In this document: piece by piece, positions 35,312-42,594 of the stretch
Layout: each line of letters begins with the position of its first letter
Numbering within the stretch: the stretch's first letter is position 1
Origin: Blastococcus saxobsidens DD2
Lineage (GTDB): Bacteria; Actinomycetota; Actinomycetes; Mycobacteriales; Geodermatophilaceae
NCBI RefSeq assembly: GCF_000284015.1
Contig: NC_016943.1
Location: 3,885,541-3,949,540 of the forward strand
Direction: 5' to 3'
Length of the DNA stretch: 64,000 bases
Program-made: the position numbers and the translations under genes
Notes under the pieces: model-generated
Seen by the model: only the letters and a program-made list of their open reading frames with translations
What the model was told of the DNA's origin: nothing
The model's database searches: none

Positions 35312-35583
35312 GGTCGCGGGGCCCGGAGGGCTCCCGACCGGGACACCGGCAGCGGCTCAGCGCGGCAGGGGGACGGCACCTGGTGGCGGTGTGGGTCGGT
35401 CGCGGGGCCCGGAGGGCTCCCGACCGGGACACCGGCAGCGGCTCAGCGCGGCAGGGGGACGGCACCTGGTGGCGGTGTGGGTCGGTCGCGGGGCCCGGAG
35501 GGCTCCCGACCGGGACACCGGCAGCGGCTCAGCGCGGCAGGGGGACGGCACCTGGTGGCGGTGTCGGCCGGAGGCCGACCATG
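35312..35583. repeat. Three tandem 86-bp units of a GGA-hairpin repeat family
   Basis: Units start at 35312, 35398 and 35484 with an exact 86-base period. Units 1 and 2 lack the tail hairpin; the third ends with one (GTCGGCC-GGA-GGCCGAC, about 35564-35580). Each has a head hairpin (GCCC-GGA-GGGC with outer pairs) and the core GGCAGCGGCTCAGCGC...GGGGGACGGCACCTGG. Related copies are at 44578-44690 and 55060-55208. It lies between a divergent promoter (M16) and the 3' end of the DUF2510 gene, ending at its stop. Confidence 0.85.
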
Positions 35584-36483
35584 TCAGAGCACGTCGACGG
35601 ACTCGATGACCCGGTCGATGACGCCGTAGAGCTCGGCGTGGGTGTTGGGGATCGAGACGTAGAGGAGCGCCGGCGCCGGGCGGCCGACGTCGATGAGCAG
35701 CAGCGCGGCGCGCTCGCCGGAGGCGTCGTACCCCTCGACGTCCCAGGTGAGGGCGAACTCGTAGAGGTGGGCGGCGTGCCCGTCGACGGTCCGCGGCTCG
35801 TCGCGCAGGACCTCCCGCTCGTTGGGGCCCGGGTAGTAGTTCACCCGCACGCTGTCGGCGAGCGCCTGGGTGGTGCTCCGGAGGGTCGACGGGCCGGCCC
35901 AGCCGTACCACTCGGCCACCGGGCCGGAGGTGCACTGGGAGATGAAGATCCCGCCGTCGGGGGTGTCCTCCTGGGTGGTGAAGTACTGACCGGCGGTCGA
36001 CGTGGTCTCCAGCTGGAGGCCCAGGTCGAACTCCTGCCAGCCCTCGCCCAGGTACGGGTAGGAGATGCCGGCCGCCTCGTCGATGATCCGAACGGTGCCG
36101 GGCGGGAACGAGGGCGCGGCGGGCGGCGGCAGCGGCGCACCCGGCTGCTGGGTGGCGGTGCTGCGGTCGGCAGCGGTGGTGCCGGGACGGAGCCACAGCA
36201 CCGAGAGGACGGCGACGACGAGCACGAGCACCGACCCGGCCGCCACCCACCGGCCGAAGGCGGACGGCCGCCCGGAGCCACGCGGTGTGGCGGGGAGCTC
36301 GGCGGTCGCCGGGTCCGGCGACGACGCCGGCGGTCGGGCTTGGGCGCTGTGCACGGCGACGCCCGGACCCGCGGGCATCATGACGTCGGACCAGCCCGTC
36401 CCGTCCCACCAGCGCACCATGCCGGCCGCACCGCTCGGGTCGGGGTACCAGCCCGGCGCAGCGTTCTGCCCGACCCCGGTCAC
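35584..36483 (-). CDS. DUF2510 domain membrane-anchored protein
   Basis: A 299-residue protein. The first 30 residues hold the DUF2510 motif GWYPDPSGAAGMVRWWDGT GW, a small Trp-rich domain of unknown role common in actinobacteria. One membrane helix (VLVLVVAVLSVLWL, near 90) is followed by a Pro-rich linker and an outside domain of about 170 residues (ISYPYLGEGWQEFDLGLQL, DSVRVNYYPGPNEREVLRD) of no known family. GTG 36483 stands 6 bases from TACGCT. The gene ends at the repeat cluster. Its role is unknown; similar proteins are often lipid- or wall-related. Confidence 0.8.
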   Translation of the reverse strand: MTGVGQNAAPGWYPDPSGAAGMVRWWDGTGWSDVMMPAGPGVAVHSAQARPPASSPDPATAELPATPRGSGRPSAFGRWVAAGSVLVLVVAVLSVLWLRPGTTAADRSTATQQPGAPLPPPAAPSFPPGTVRIIDEAAGISYPYLGEGWQEFDLGLQLETTSTAGQYFTTQEDTPDGGIFISQCTSGPVAEWYGWAGPSTLRSTTQALADSVRVNYYPGPNEREVLRDEPRTVDGHAAHLYEFALTWDVEGYDASGERAALLLIDVGRPAPALLYVSIPNTHAELYGVIDRVIESVDVL

Positions 36484-36489
36484 GGGTGC

Positions 36490-36495
36490 AGCGTA
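36490..36495 (-). promoter_or_regulatory. -10 box of the DUF2510 gene (leaderless)
   Basis: TACGCT on the minus strand with 6 bases to GTG 36483. Confidence 0.5.
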
Positions 36496-36592
36496 AGGCG
36501 TTGCGACCACCGTCCTCGCCCACCGCGCCCACCGCGCCCACCAGGAGGTCGCCCTGAACGTCGCGAAGGCAGTCGCACCCGACCCGGCCGTC

Positions 36593-37336
36593 GTGCGCCG
36601 GCTCCGCGGCGCCGGGTGCGTCTTCGCCGAGGACGAGGCGCGGCTGCTGGTCTCGGCCGCGGGGGACGCCGCCGAGCTGGCTGCGCTGGTGGACCGGCGC
36701 GTGGCCGGGGTGCCGCTGGAGCAGGTCCTGGGCTGGGCGGAGTTCTGCGGCCTGCGGATCGCCGTCGCGCCCGGCGTCTTCGTGCCGCGCCGGCGCACCG
36801 AGCTGATGGTCCGTGCGGCAGCTGCGCGCGCCCGGCCGGGTTCGGTCGTCGTCGACCTCTGCTGCGGCACCGGCGCAGTGGGGGCAGCACTGGCCGCCGC
36901 CGTCCCGGGGATCGACCTGCAGGCCGCGGACGTCGACGCCGCGGCGGCGGCCTGCGCCCGGCGGAACCTGCCCGGCGTCCCGGTGCACGTAGGTGACCTG
37001 TTCGCCGCGCTGCCGGACGGGCTCGTGGGCCGGATCGCCGTCCTCACCGCCAACGTGCCGTACGTGCCCACCGCGGCGATCGCCCTCATGCCGCCGGAGG
37101 CACGCGACCACGAACCGCGGGCGACGCTGGACGGCGGGCCCGACGGCCTGGCCCTCGTCCGCCGGGTGGTCGACGGCGCCGCCCGCTGGCTCGCGCCGGG
37201 TGGGGCGCTGCTGTTCGAGTGCGGCGAGGAGCAGGCCGCTACCGCGGTCGACGTCGTCACCGCTGCCGGGCTGGCCGCCCGGCTGGTGGCGGACGGCGAG
37301 CTCGGCGCGACCGTCGTCGTCGGGACGCGCGCCTAG
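36593..37336 (+). CDS. Putative protein N5-glutamine methyltransferase (HemK/PrmC-like)
   Basis: SAM-dependent methyltransferase of 247 residues. FVPRRRTELMV (near 63), the SAM-binding VVDLCCGTGAVGAAL (near 85) and ANVPYVPTAAI (near 152) mark it. True PrmC has NPPY; NVPY is usual in the shorter actinobacterial side-branch that lacks proof of release-factor methylation. GTG 36593 is the first start in frame; codons upstream (NVAKAVAPDPAV) read like protein, so translation may begin earlier on a rarer codon. It converges on the dipeptidase with a 4-base overlap of stops. Confidence 0.83.
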   Translation: MRRLRGAGCVFAEDEARLLVSAAGDAAELAALVDRRVAGVPLEQVLGWAEFCGLRIAVAPGVFVPRRRTELMVRAAAARARPGSVVVDLCCGTGAVGAALAAAVPGIDLQAADVDAAAAACARRNLPGVPVHVGDLFAALPDGLVGRIAVLTANVPYVPTAAIALMPPEARDHEPRATLDGGPDGLALVRRVVDGAARWLAPGGALLFECGEEQAATAVDVVTAAGLAARLVADGELGATVVVGTRA

Positions 37337-38745
37337 CGGAGCCGCGCGGCCGCCAGTTCCCGCCACAGGTGTGCCGCGGCCTCGGCTCCGCGGTACAGCA
37401 TCGGCAGCAGCACCCGCTCGTTCGGCGAGTGGATGCGGTCGGTGGGCAGGCCGGCGCCCAGGAACAGCAGCGGCGCGCCGAGCACCTCGACGAGATCGGC
37501 CTCCGGTCCGCTGCCGCCCTCGCGGGTGAAGAGCACGTCCTCCGGTGCGGTGTCGAAGGCCTGGCCGATGGCCGACAGGAGCGCGCCCATGGCCGGCGAG
37601 TCGAGGTCGCTCGCGCAGGGCGCGACACCGCCGGGCGGGGTGTGCACCTCGGCCTCGATCCCGGCCGGGACGTTGGCCTCCACCCAGGCCCGCAGCTGCG
37701 GCCCGACGTCCGCAGGAGCCTGGTCGGAGACCAGCCGGAAGGTGAGCTTGGCGTGCGCCTCGGCCGGGATGATCGTCTTGTGGCCGGGGCCGGTGTAGCC
37801 GCCCCACATGCCGTTCACCTCCGCGGTCGGCCGGGCGCCGGTGCGCTCGAGGGTGCTGAAGCCGGTCTCCCCGTACGTGGCGCGCGAGGCCGCGGGACCG
37901 GCCAGCCACGCCTGCTCGTCGAACGGCACCCGGCTCATCAGCTCGCGCTCGCGGTCGGACAGCGGGCGGACCCGGTCGTAGAAGCCCGGCAGGGTGACCC
38001 GGCCCTGGTCGTCGTGCAGCTTGGCCAGGAGTTCGGCCAGGGCGTGCAGCGGGTTCGGGACCGCGCCGCCGAAGGACCCGGAGTGCAGGTCGACGGCCGG
38101 GCCGCGCAGGGTGATCTCGGCGTCGGCCAGCCCACGCATCGCCGTCACCGCGCTGGGCACGTCGGGGGCGGCCATGCCGGTGTCGCTGACGACGACGACG
38201 TCGCAGCCCAGCCGGTCCCGCCGGTCCTCGAGCAACCGGCGGAAGTGCGGCGAGCCGGACTCCTCCTCGCCCTCGATCAGCAGCTTGACCGTGACGGCGG
38301 GGGTGTCCCGGCCGGTGGCGGCGAGGTGCGCGCGGATGCCGAGCAGGTGGAAGGCGACGTTGCCCTTGTCGTCGATCGCGCCGCGGGCGTGCAGCTCGGG
38401 ACCATCGGGGCCCTCCACGCGGGTCGGCTCGAACGGCGGGTGCGCCCAGAGCTCCAGCGGGTCCACCGGCTGCACGTCGTGGTGGCCGTAGACCAGCGCC
38501 ACCGGGGCGTCGGCGTCGGCCGACGGCCACTCGGCGAAGACGGCGGGTGCGCCGTCGGTCGGCCAGATCTCGACGGTCGGGAAGCCGACGCGGCGCAGCG
38601 CGTCGGCCAGCCACGTGGCGCTGGCGGCGACGTCCCGCGCGTGCAGCGGGTCGGCCGAGATCGACGGGATGCGCAACCAGGTGTCGAGATCGGCGTGCAG
38701 GTCGTCGAGGTGGTCGAGGACGAAGTTCCGTTCGGCGCTGGTCAC
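37333..38745 (-). CDS. M20 family dipeptidase
   Basis: Cytosolic di-zinc peptidase of 470 residues. The metal ligands appear in VYGHHDVQPVDP (His, Asp; near 83), ARGAIDDKGNV (Asp; near 116), EGEEESGS (catalytic Glu pair, near 150) and the C-terminal PTDRIHSPNERV (His, near 441). This is the carnosinase-like set of M20. GTG 38745 overlaps the previous gene's stop (GTGA), and a TACCGT box 8 bases upstream may also give a leaderless start from within that gene. Last gene of the phosphoesterase-membrane protein-dipeptidase unit. Confidence 0.93.
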   Translation of the reverse strand: MTSAERNFVLDHLDDLHADLDTWLRIPSISADPLHARDVAASATWLADALRRVGFPTVEIWPTDGAPAVFAEWPSADADAPVALVYGHHDVQPVDPLELWAHPPFEPTRVEGPDGPELHARGAIDDKGNVAFHLLGIRAHLAATGRDTPAVTVKLLIEGEEESGSPHFRRLLEDRRDRLGCDVVVVSDTGMAAPDVPSAVTAMRGLADAEITLRGPAVDLHSGSFGGAVPNPLHALAELLAKLHDDQGRVTLPGFYDRVRPLSDRERELMSRVPFDEQAWLAGPAASRATYGETGFSTLERTGARPTAEVNGMWGGYTGPGHKTIIPAEAHAKLTFRLVSDQAPADVGPQLRAWVEANVPAGIEAEVHTPPGGVAPCASDLDSPAMGALLSAIGQAFDTAPEDVLFTREGGSGPEADLVEVLGAPLLFLGAGLPTDRIHSPNERVLLPMLYRGAEAAAHLWRELAAARLR

Positions 38746-39269
38746 GGTCCCCGACGGTAGTGGCGGGCCGGGACGGGACGTTCGCCGTGTCCGGCTGCCG
38801 CCCGGCGTTCGGGGCTGGTGAGCCAGCGGAACACCCCGCGCTCCACCGCCTCCGCGACCGCGATCGCGAGCAGTTGCACCCCGCCCCACAGGGCGAGCAG
38901 CGTCCACTCCTGGCCGGCCAGCGGCGCCTGCATGTCCCCCAACTGGTGCAGGACGACGGCGAGCAGCACCGAGGACAGCAGGGCCAGCGCCACCAGGGCG
39001 TGCGCGGCGCCGATCCAGACGTTCGGCCGGGAGCGGGTCATCGTCGACTGCCGGCGCAGCCGCCGGTAGCAGACGACCCCGTAGCCCAGCCCCAGCACCG
39101 CGCTCACCGCGAGCAGGTCCCACGCCTGCCACGAGGGCGCCACCCCGCCGCCGGTCGCGGTCGAGTCGAGGATGAGCGCCGGCGCGACGACGACGCCGAG
39201 CGCGGCCAGCCCGTAGAGCGCCGCCGCACCTTCCCGGATGGTCCGTCTCGCGCGTACCCGCGTGCTCAT
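38742..39269 (-). CDS. Four-helix membrane protein, unknown
   Basis: A 175-residue protein with about four hydrophobic helices (LYGLAALGVVVAPALIL, LLAVSAVLGLGYGVVCY, HALVALALLSSVLLAVVLHQ, LLALWGGVQLLAIAVAEAV) and basic ends. No family recognised. ATG 39269 overlaps the stop of the phosphoesterase (ATGA) and its own stop overlaps the dipeptidase start (GTGA), so all three are translated as a coupled unit. Confidence 0.72.
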   Translation of the reverse strand: MSTRVRARRTIREGAAALYGLAALGVVVAPALILDSTATGGGVAPSWQAWDLLAVSAVLGLGYGVVCYRRLRRQSTMTRSRPNVWIGAAHALVALALLSSVLLAVVLHQLGDMQAPLAGQEWTLLALWGGVQLLAIAVAEAVERGVFRWLTSPERRAAAGHGERPVPARHYRRGP

Positions 39270-40231
39270 CGGCCCTCGCGCGCCCGCAGGGTGAACCGGT
39301 CCACCAGACCGCCGTCGGGGCGGATGCACCGGGCGGTCAGCCGGTCGCCGTCGACCTCCACGTGCAGGTACTGCAGCACCGACGCGGCGGCCGCGGTGAT
39401 CCGTGTCGGTCGCACCGGGGTCAGCTTCGCCCCGCCACCGCTCACCACGTAGGTGATCCCGTCGAGCGGGATGGTGCGTTCGTAGTTGTGGTCGTGCCCG
39501 GTCAGCACCAGGTCCACCGCGTGCCGCTCGAGCACCGGGACCAGCATGTCCTCCGCGCCGGGGGTCGGCCCGTGCCGGCCGGAGGAGTACGGCGGGTGGT
39601 GCAGGCAGACGATCTTCCACTGGCTGGTCGAGGTGCTGAGCGCGTCGTCCAGCCAGTCCAGCTGCCGGGAGGCGTCATCGCCGAACAGCCCCGGCGTGCT
39701 GGAGTCGAGGTAGAAGAAGTCCACCGGACCGTGGGTGGTCCGGTAGTAGCGGGCCGGCGTGCCGAGCAGCCGCAGCTCGGTCTCGATCTCCTCGAGCCGG
39801 GCGTCGCTGAAGTAGACCTCGCCGTCGTGGTTCCCGATGGCCAGTTCGACGTCGACCCCTGCCTCGATCAGCGGGCCGTAGGGGCGGAGGAAGACGTCGT
39901 CGAAGCGGTTCTCGATCTTGCCGTAGTAGCAGATGTCGCCGAGGTGGGTGATCAACCCGTACGGGTTCTGCTCATACCCCTGGGCCATGCGGGTGGCGAC
40001 CGCGACCGCCTGCCGGCCGCCGGTGCCGGTGTCCCCGACCGCGGCGAAGGTGAGCCGGTCGGGGGTGGTGGTCCAGGCCCGGGACGGGAGCACGAGCTCG
40101 GGCGTCCGCCCGGGGACCAGGTCCTCCCGGCTGAGCAGCGGCCACACCTGGTCGGCGAGGACCCCGCCGGTGAGGGCTGCTCCGCCCACTCCTGCGGCCG
40201 CGGCGAGGAACTGTCGTCGGGTCAGCGACAT
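39266..40231 (-). CDS. Tat-exported metallophosphoesterase
   Basis: Secreted phosphatase of 321 residues. The N-terminus MSLTRRQFLAAAAGVGGAAL is a twin-arginine signal (TRRQFL then a hydrophobic run). The calcineurin-type metal motifs follow: FAAVGDTGTGG (near 61), THLGDICYYGK, IGNHDGE, CLHHPPY and LTGHDHNYERT. This matches purple-acid-phosphatase-like enzymes. ATG 40231 is clear from the signal peptide. It shares a promoter region with the divergent epoxide-hydrolase-like gene. Substrate unknown. Confidence 0.9.
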   Translation of the reverse strand: MSLTRRQFLAAAAGVGGAALTGGVLADQVWPLLSREDLVPGRTPELVLPSRAWTTTPDRLTFAAVGDTGTGGRQAVAVATRMAQGYEQNPYGLITHLGDICYYGKIENRFDDVFLRPYGPLIEAGVDVELAIGNHDGEVYFSDARLEEIETELRLLGTPARYYRTTHGPVDFFYLDSSTPGLFGDDASRQLDWLDDALSTSTSQWKIVCLHHPPYSSGRHGPTPGAEDMLVPVLERHAVDLVLTGHDHNYERTIPLDGITYVVSGGGAKLTPVRPTRITAAAASVLQYLHVEVDGDRLTARCIRPDGGLVDRFTLRAREGR

Positions 40232-40294
40232 GTAGGGCCAACGCGGCGGCGGGTGCCCGGCGTTCCCGGCGACGCGGGGCGGGGTCGCGACCGT

Positions 40295-40300
40295 TAGCGT
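40295..40300 (+). promoter_or_regulatory. -10 box of the 40308 gene (leaderless)
   Basis: TAGCGT with 7 bases to ATG 40308. Confidence 0.55.
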
Positions 40301-40307
40301 CCGGGCC

Positions 40308-41159
40308 ATGCCCGGAGAGCTGCTGCGGACCGATGTCGGCGACCTGACCTTCGACGTGCGCGTCGACGGACCGGAGGACGGCCGGCCCGTACTGCTGCTG
40401 CACGGCTTCCCCCAGACCTCCGCCTGCTGGGCCGCCGTGACGCCGTTGCTCGCGCAGGCCGGGCTGCGCACCTACGCGCCCGACCAGCTGGGCTACTCCC
40501 CCGGTGCCCGCCCCGGCGAGGTCGAGGCCTATGCCATGCAGAACCTGGCCCAGGTCAGCGCGGACCTCATGACGGCGCTGGAGATCCCGGTCGCCGACGT
40601 CGTGGGCCACGACTGGGGCGCCAACGTCGCCTGGACGCTGGCCGCCTGGCACAGCGACCGCGTGCGATCGCTCACAGCGGTCTCGGTGCCGCACCCGGCC
40701 GCCTACACCGCGGCCTTCCGGATCGACCCGGAGCAGAAGGAGCGCTCGGCCTACATCCGGCTGTTCTGGCAGCCCGGCAAGGCCGAGGAGGTGCTGCTCG
40801 CCGACGACGCCCGGCGACTCCGGCGGATGCTGCTGGGCACCGAGGGCGAGACGGGGGTCTCCCCCGAGGCGGCCGACGAGTACCTGGCGGTGCTCTCGGC
40901 GCCGGGCGCCCTGACCGCGGCCCTGAACTGGTACCGGGCCATGAGCTCGGACATCCGGGTGGACAAGGTGCAGCTGCCGACCACCTACGTGTGGAGCGAC
41001 GGTGACGTCGCCATCGGGCGCACGGCCGCGGAGGCGTGCGAGGAATTCGTGACCGGCGACTACCGGTTCGTGGAGCTGGCCGGCATCACGCACTGGATCC
41101 CGGAGCAGGCGCCCGAGCAGCTGGCCACGGCGATCCTGGACCGCGTCGCTTCCGCCTGA
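40308..41159 (+). CDS. Alpha/beta hydrolase, epoxide-hydrolase-like
   Basis: A 283-residue hydrolase with the oxyanion motif LLHGFPQT (near 32), nucleophile Asp in VVGHDWGANVAW (near 100) and catalytic His in AGITHWIPEQAP (near 262). HGxP plus GHDWGA is the mark of soluble epoxide hydrolases and haloacid/haloalkane relatives, where Asp makes the ester intermediate. Cap-domain residues lie around 120-205. It may open lipid or aromatic epoxides; no substrate can be named. Divergent from the Tat phosphoesterase. Confidence 0.87.
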   Translation: MPGELLRTDVGDLTFDVRVDGPEDGRPVLLLHGFPQTSACWAAVTPLLAQAGLRTYAPDQLGYSPGARPGEVEAYAMQNLAQVSADLMTALEIPVADVVGHDWGANVAWTLAAWHSDRVRSLTAVSVPHPAAYTAAFRIDPEQKERSAYIRLFWQPGKAEEVLLADDARRLRRMLLGTEGETGVSPEAADEYLAVLSAPGALTAALNWYRAMSSDIRVDKVQLPTTYVWSDGDVAIGRTAAEACEEFVTGDYRFVELAGITHWIPEQAPEQLATAILDRVASA

Positions 41160-41214
41160 CACTCGGCCCGCTCACGAACTCAGCCGTGAGAGACCGAGCC
41201 ACCCTCAGCTGGTC

Positions 41215-41279
41215 GGGACTCCTACGGGACGTTCCGGCGGAAGCGCCGTCCAGGCGCCTTGACGTTCCGCGGGAGTCCC
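41215..41279. other. Long imperfect inverted repeat in the gene-poor region
   Basis: Bases 41215-41233 pair with 41261-41279 at about 15 of 19 positions. The loop holds a second hairpin CGGCG-GAAG-CGCCG (41236-41249). It may be a terminator for the hydrolase gene, a structured RNA or a mobile-element trace. Confidence 0.4.
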
Positions 41280-41351
41280 CCGCGTGGCCGATGCGCGCGG
41301 TTCCGGCACGGAGCATGCTGTTGCTCTCACCCCTTGCCGGAGGAGGAACCC

Positions 41352-41543
41352 GTGGTCAGGAAACTGTCGAACCCATGGATGCTGCATGCTGCCCGTCGCG
41401 GTCCTATGCATCAGCGGACCTCGTTGGTCACCGTGCTGACCCTCGTCACCCTGGGACTGGCCGCCTGCGGTGATCCCGACGACGACGATGGGGGCGGTGT
41501 CGGGTATGTCGCCGCACCTCTGATCGTGCAAGCCCCCGTCTGA
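41352..41543 (+). CDS. Very small predicted lipoprotein
   Basis: A 63-residue frame from GTG 41352 with AGGAGG 6 bases upstream. Residues 19-39 form a signal (MHQRTSLVTVLTLVTLGLAAC) ending in a lipobox LAAC. The mature part would be only about 25 residues (CGDPDDDDGGGVGYV...), very acidic. ATG 41406 could be the real start without the 18-residue lead. It may be a true mini-lipoprotein or the cut-off front end of a longer gene; no downstream continuation is seen in any frame. Confidence 0.55.
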   Translation: MVRKLSNPWMLHAARRGPMHQRTSLVTVLTLVTLGLAACGDPDDDDGGGVGYVAAPLIVQAPV

Positions 41544-41761
41544 GGGAGACCGCGAAGCGCGGGCGGAGCCGGTCCCCGGCATGACAACCCCGTCGCAGCG
41601 CGCCGAACGGGGAACGGTTTGCGCACTCGCAGACAGCACGCGCCGGGTGTGGCAGTGGCCCGTGATCCTGAGCGGCCCACTCGAGGACAGCCAGGTCGGC
41701 CCACGCACGCCTGTGGAGCTTCGCCGTCGGAGATGTCACCAGCCGCGTCCTGGGCGCTGAC

Positions 41762-42145
41762 TCAGCGCTGGTCCCGACGCAGGGGATGGTCGTCGGGGAC
41801 CTCGACCAGAGCAATCCGAACGCCGTCGGGATCTTCGATCCACATCTCGACCAGCCCCCATGGCTCCAGCCGGGGCGGCTGTGTGACGGTCACGTCGGCC
41901 GCCGCAAGTCGATGGTGCTCAGCGGCGACGTCACGGACCTGCAGCCACAGTGCCAGGCCCGGAGAGCTCTGCTGTGACTGACCGGACACCTCCAGCAGCC
42001 CGCTCCCCAGGAAGAAGACCACTCCCGGCTGCTCCGCTGGGCCGAACTCGCGATATACCGCCAGCCCGAGGACGTCGCGATAGAAGGACTGTGAGCGTCG
42101 CGGATCCGACGGTCGCAGCAGGATGCGGCTGCTCAGTATCTCCAT
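41762..42145 (-). CDS. VOC family protein
   Basis: A 127-residue single-domain VOC protein: SRILLRPSDPRRSQSFYRDVLGLAVY at the start and GLVEMWIEDPDGVRIALVEVP at the end. The metal ligand pattern is weak (no clear first His; the last Glu is in LVEVP), so it may bind a ligand without catalysis, as bleomycin-binding relatives do. ATG 42145 has GAGG upstream. It is the only firm gene in a stretch of 1.4 kb. Confidence 0.8.
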   Translation of the reverse strand: MEILSSRILLRPSDPRRSQSFYRDVLGLAVYREFGPAEQPGVVFFLGSGLLEVSGQSQQSSPGLALWLQVRDVAAEHHRLAAADVTVTQPPRLEPWGLVEMWIEDPDGVRIALVEVPDDHPLRRDQR

Positions 42146-42594
42146 GGCGCCATCCTCGTCCAGCGGGACGGGATGCGGTGCGAACGGTCACGGTCCGCTG
42201 ACTCAGGATGTTGCAGCGAACGATCCTGGGTCGAGCGTGTCGTCTCGAGAGGATCGGCCAGCCCGGAGCTGGCTGCGAGCCTCGCTCGACAGGTGTCGCG
42301 AAGCCGCCTACGGGGAGTCGGCTCTCGTGTCCCTGAGCGGCCCGTTCAGGGACGATGGCCGCAACGGCCTTCCGGCAGCCGAACAGTGTGCGCGGACGGG
42401 CAGTTTCTGGATGGAGAACTGCCCGTTTGCGCACATCGTGCCGTCGGCGCCGTGTCTCTGAAGCCGCCTTCAGGGACACCCGACCATGACGCGGCGCACG
42501 GGCTCCATCTGCCGACGCCCTGTTCGACGGCGCCGCGACCGCGTGGCCGTCGGCTCACCGCACCGGTCCGGTGAAAGTGCGCCCGGGAACTCGG
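42146..42594. other. 449-base region without a gene
   Basis: No frame here has convincing protein-like composition. It holds the hairpin cluster listed at 42329-42478 and otherwise nothing I can identify. Confidence 0.5.
42329..42478. other. Cluster of three hairpins, two of them alike
   Basis: Hairpin 1 (42329-42353) GTCCCTGA...TCAGGGAC; hairpin 2 (42389-42433) an 18-base stem with two mismatches around ACGGGCAGTT/AACTGCCCGT; hairpin 3 (42453-42478) TGTCTCTGAA-GCCGCC-TTCAGGGACA. Hairpins 1 and 3 share the same stem sequence. They could be terminators after adnB (which ends at 42595) or a small RNA. Confidence 0.45.

Noticed and set aside
35312-35583. CRISPR array
   Set aside because: Units are contiguous copies without unique spacers and no cas gene is near; it is a tandem repeat.
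41619-41981. 120-codon plus-strand frame opposite the VOC gene
   Set aside because: Shadow of the VOC gene; Ser/Arg-rich with no motif.
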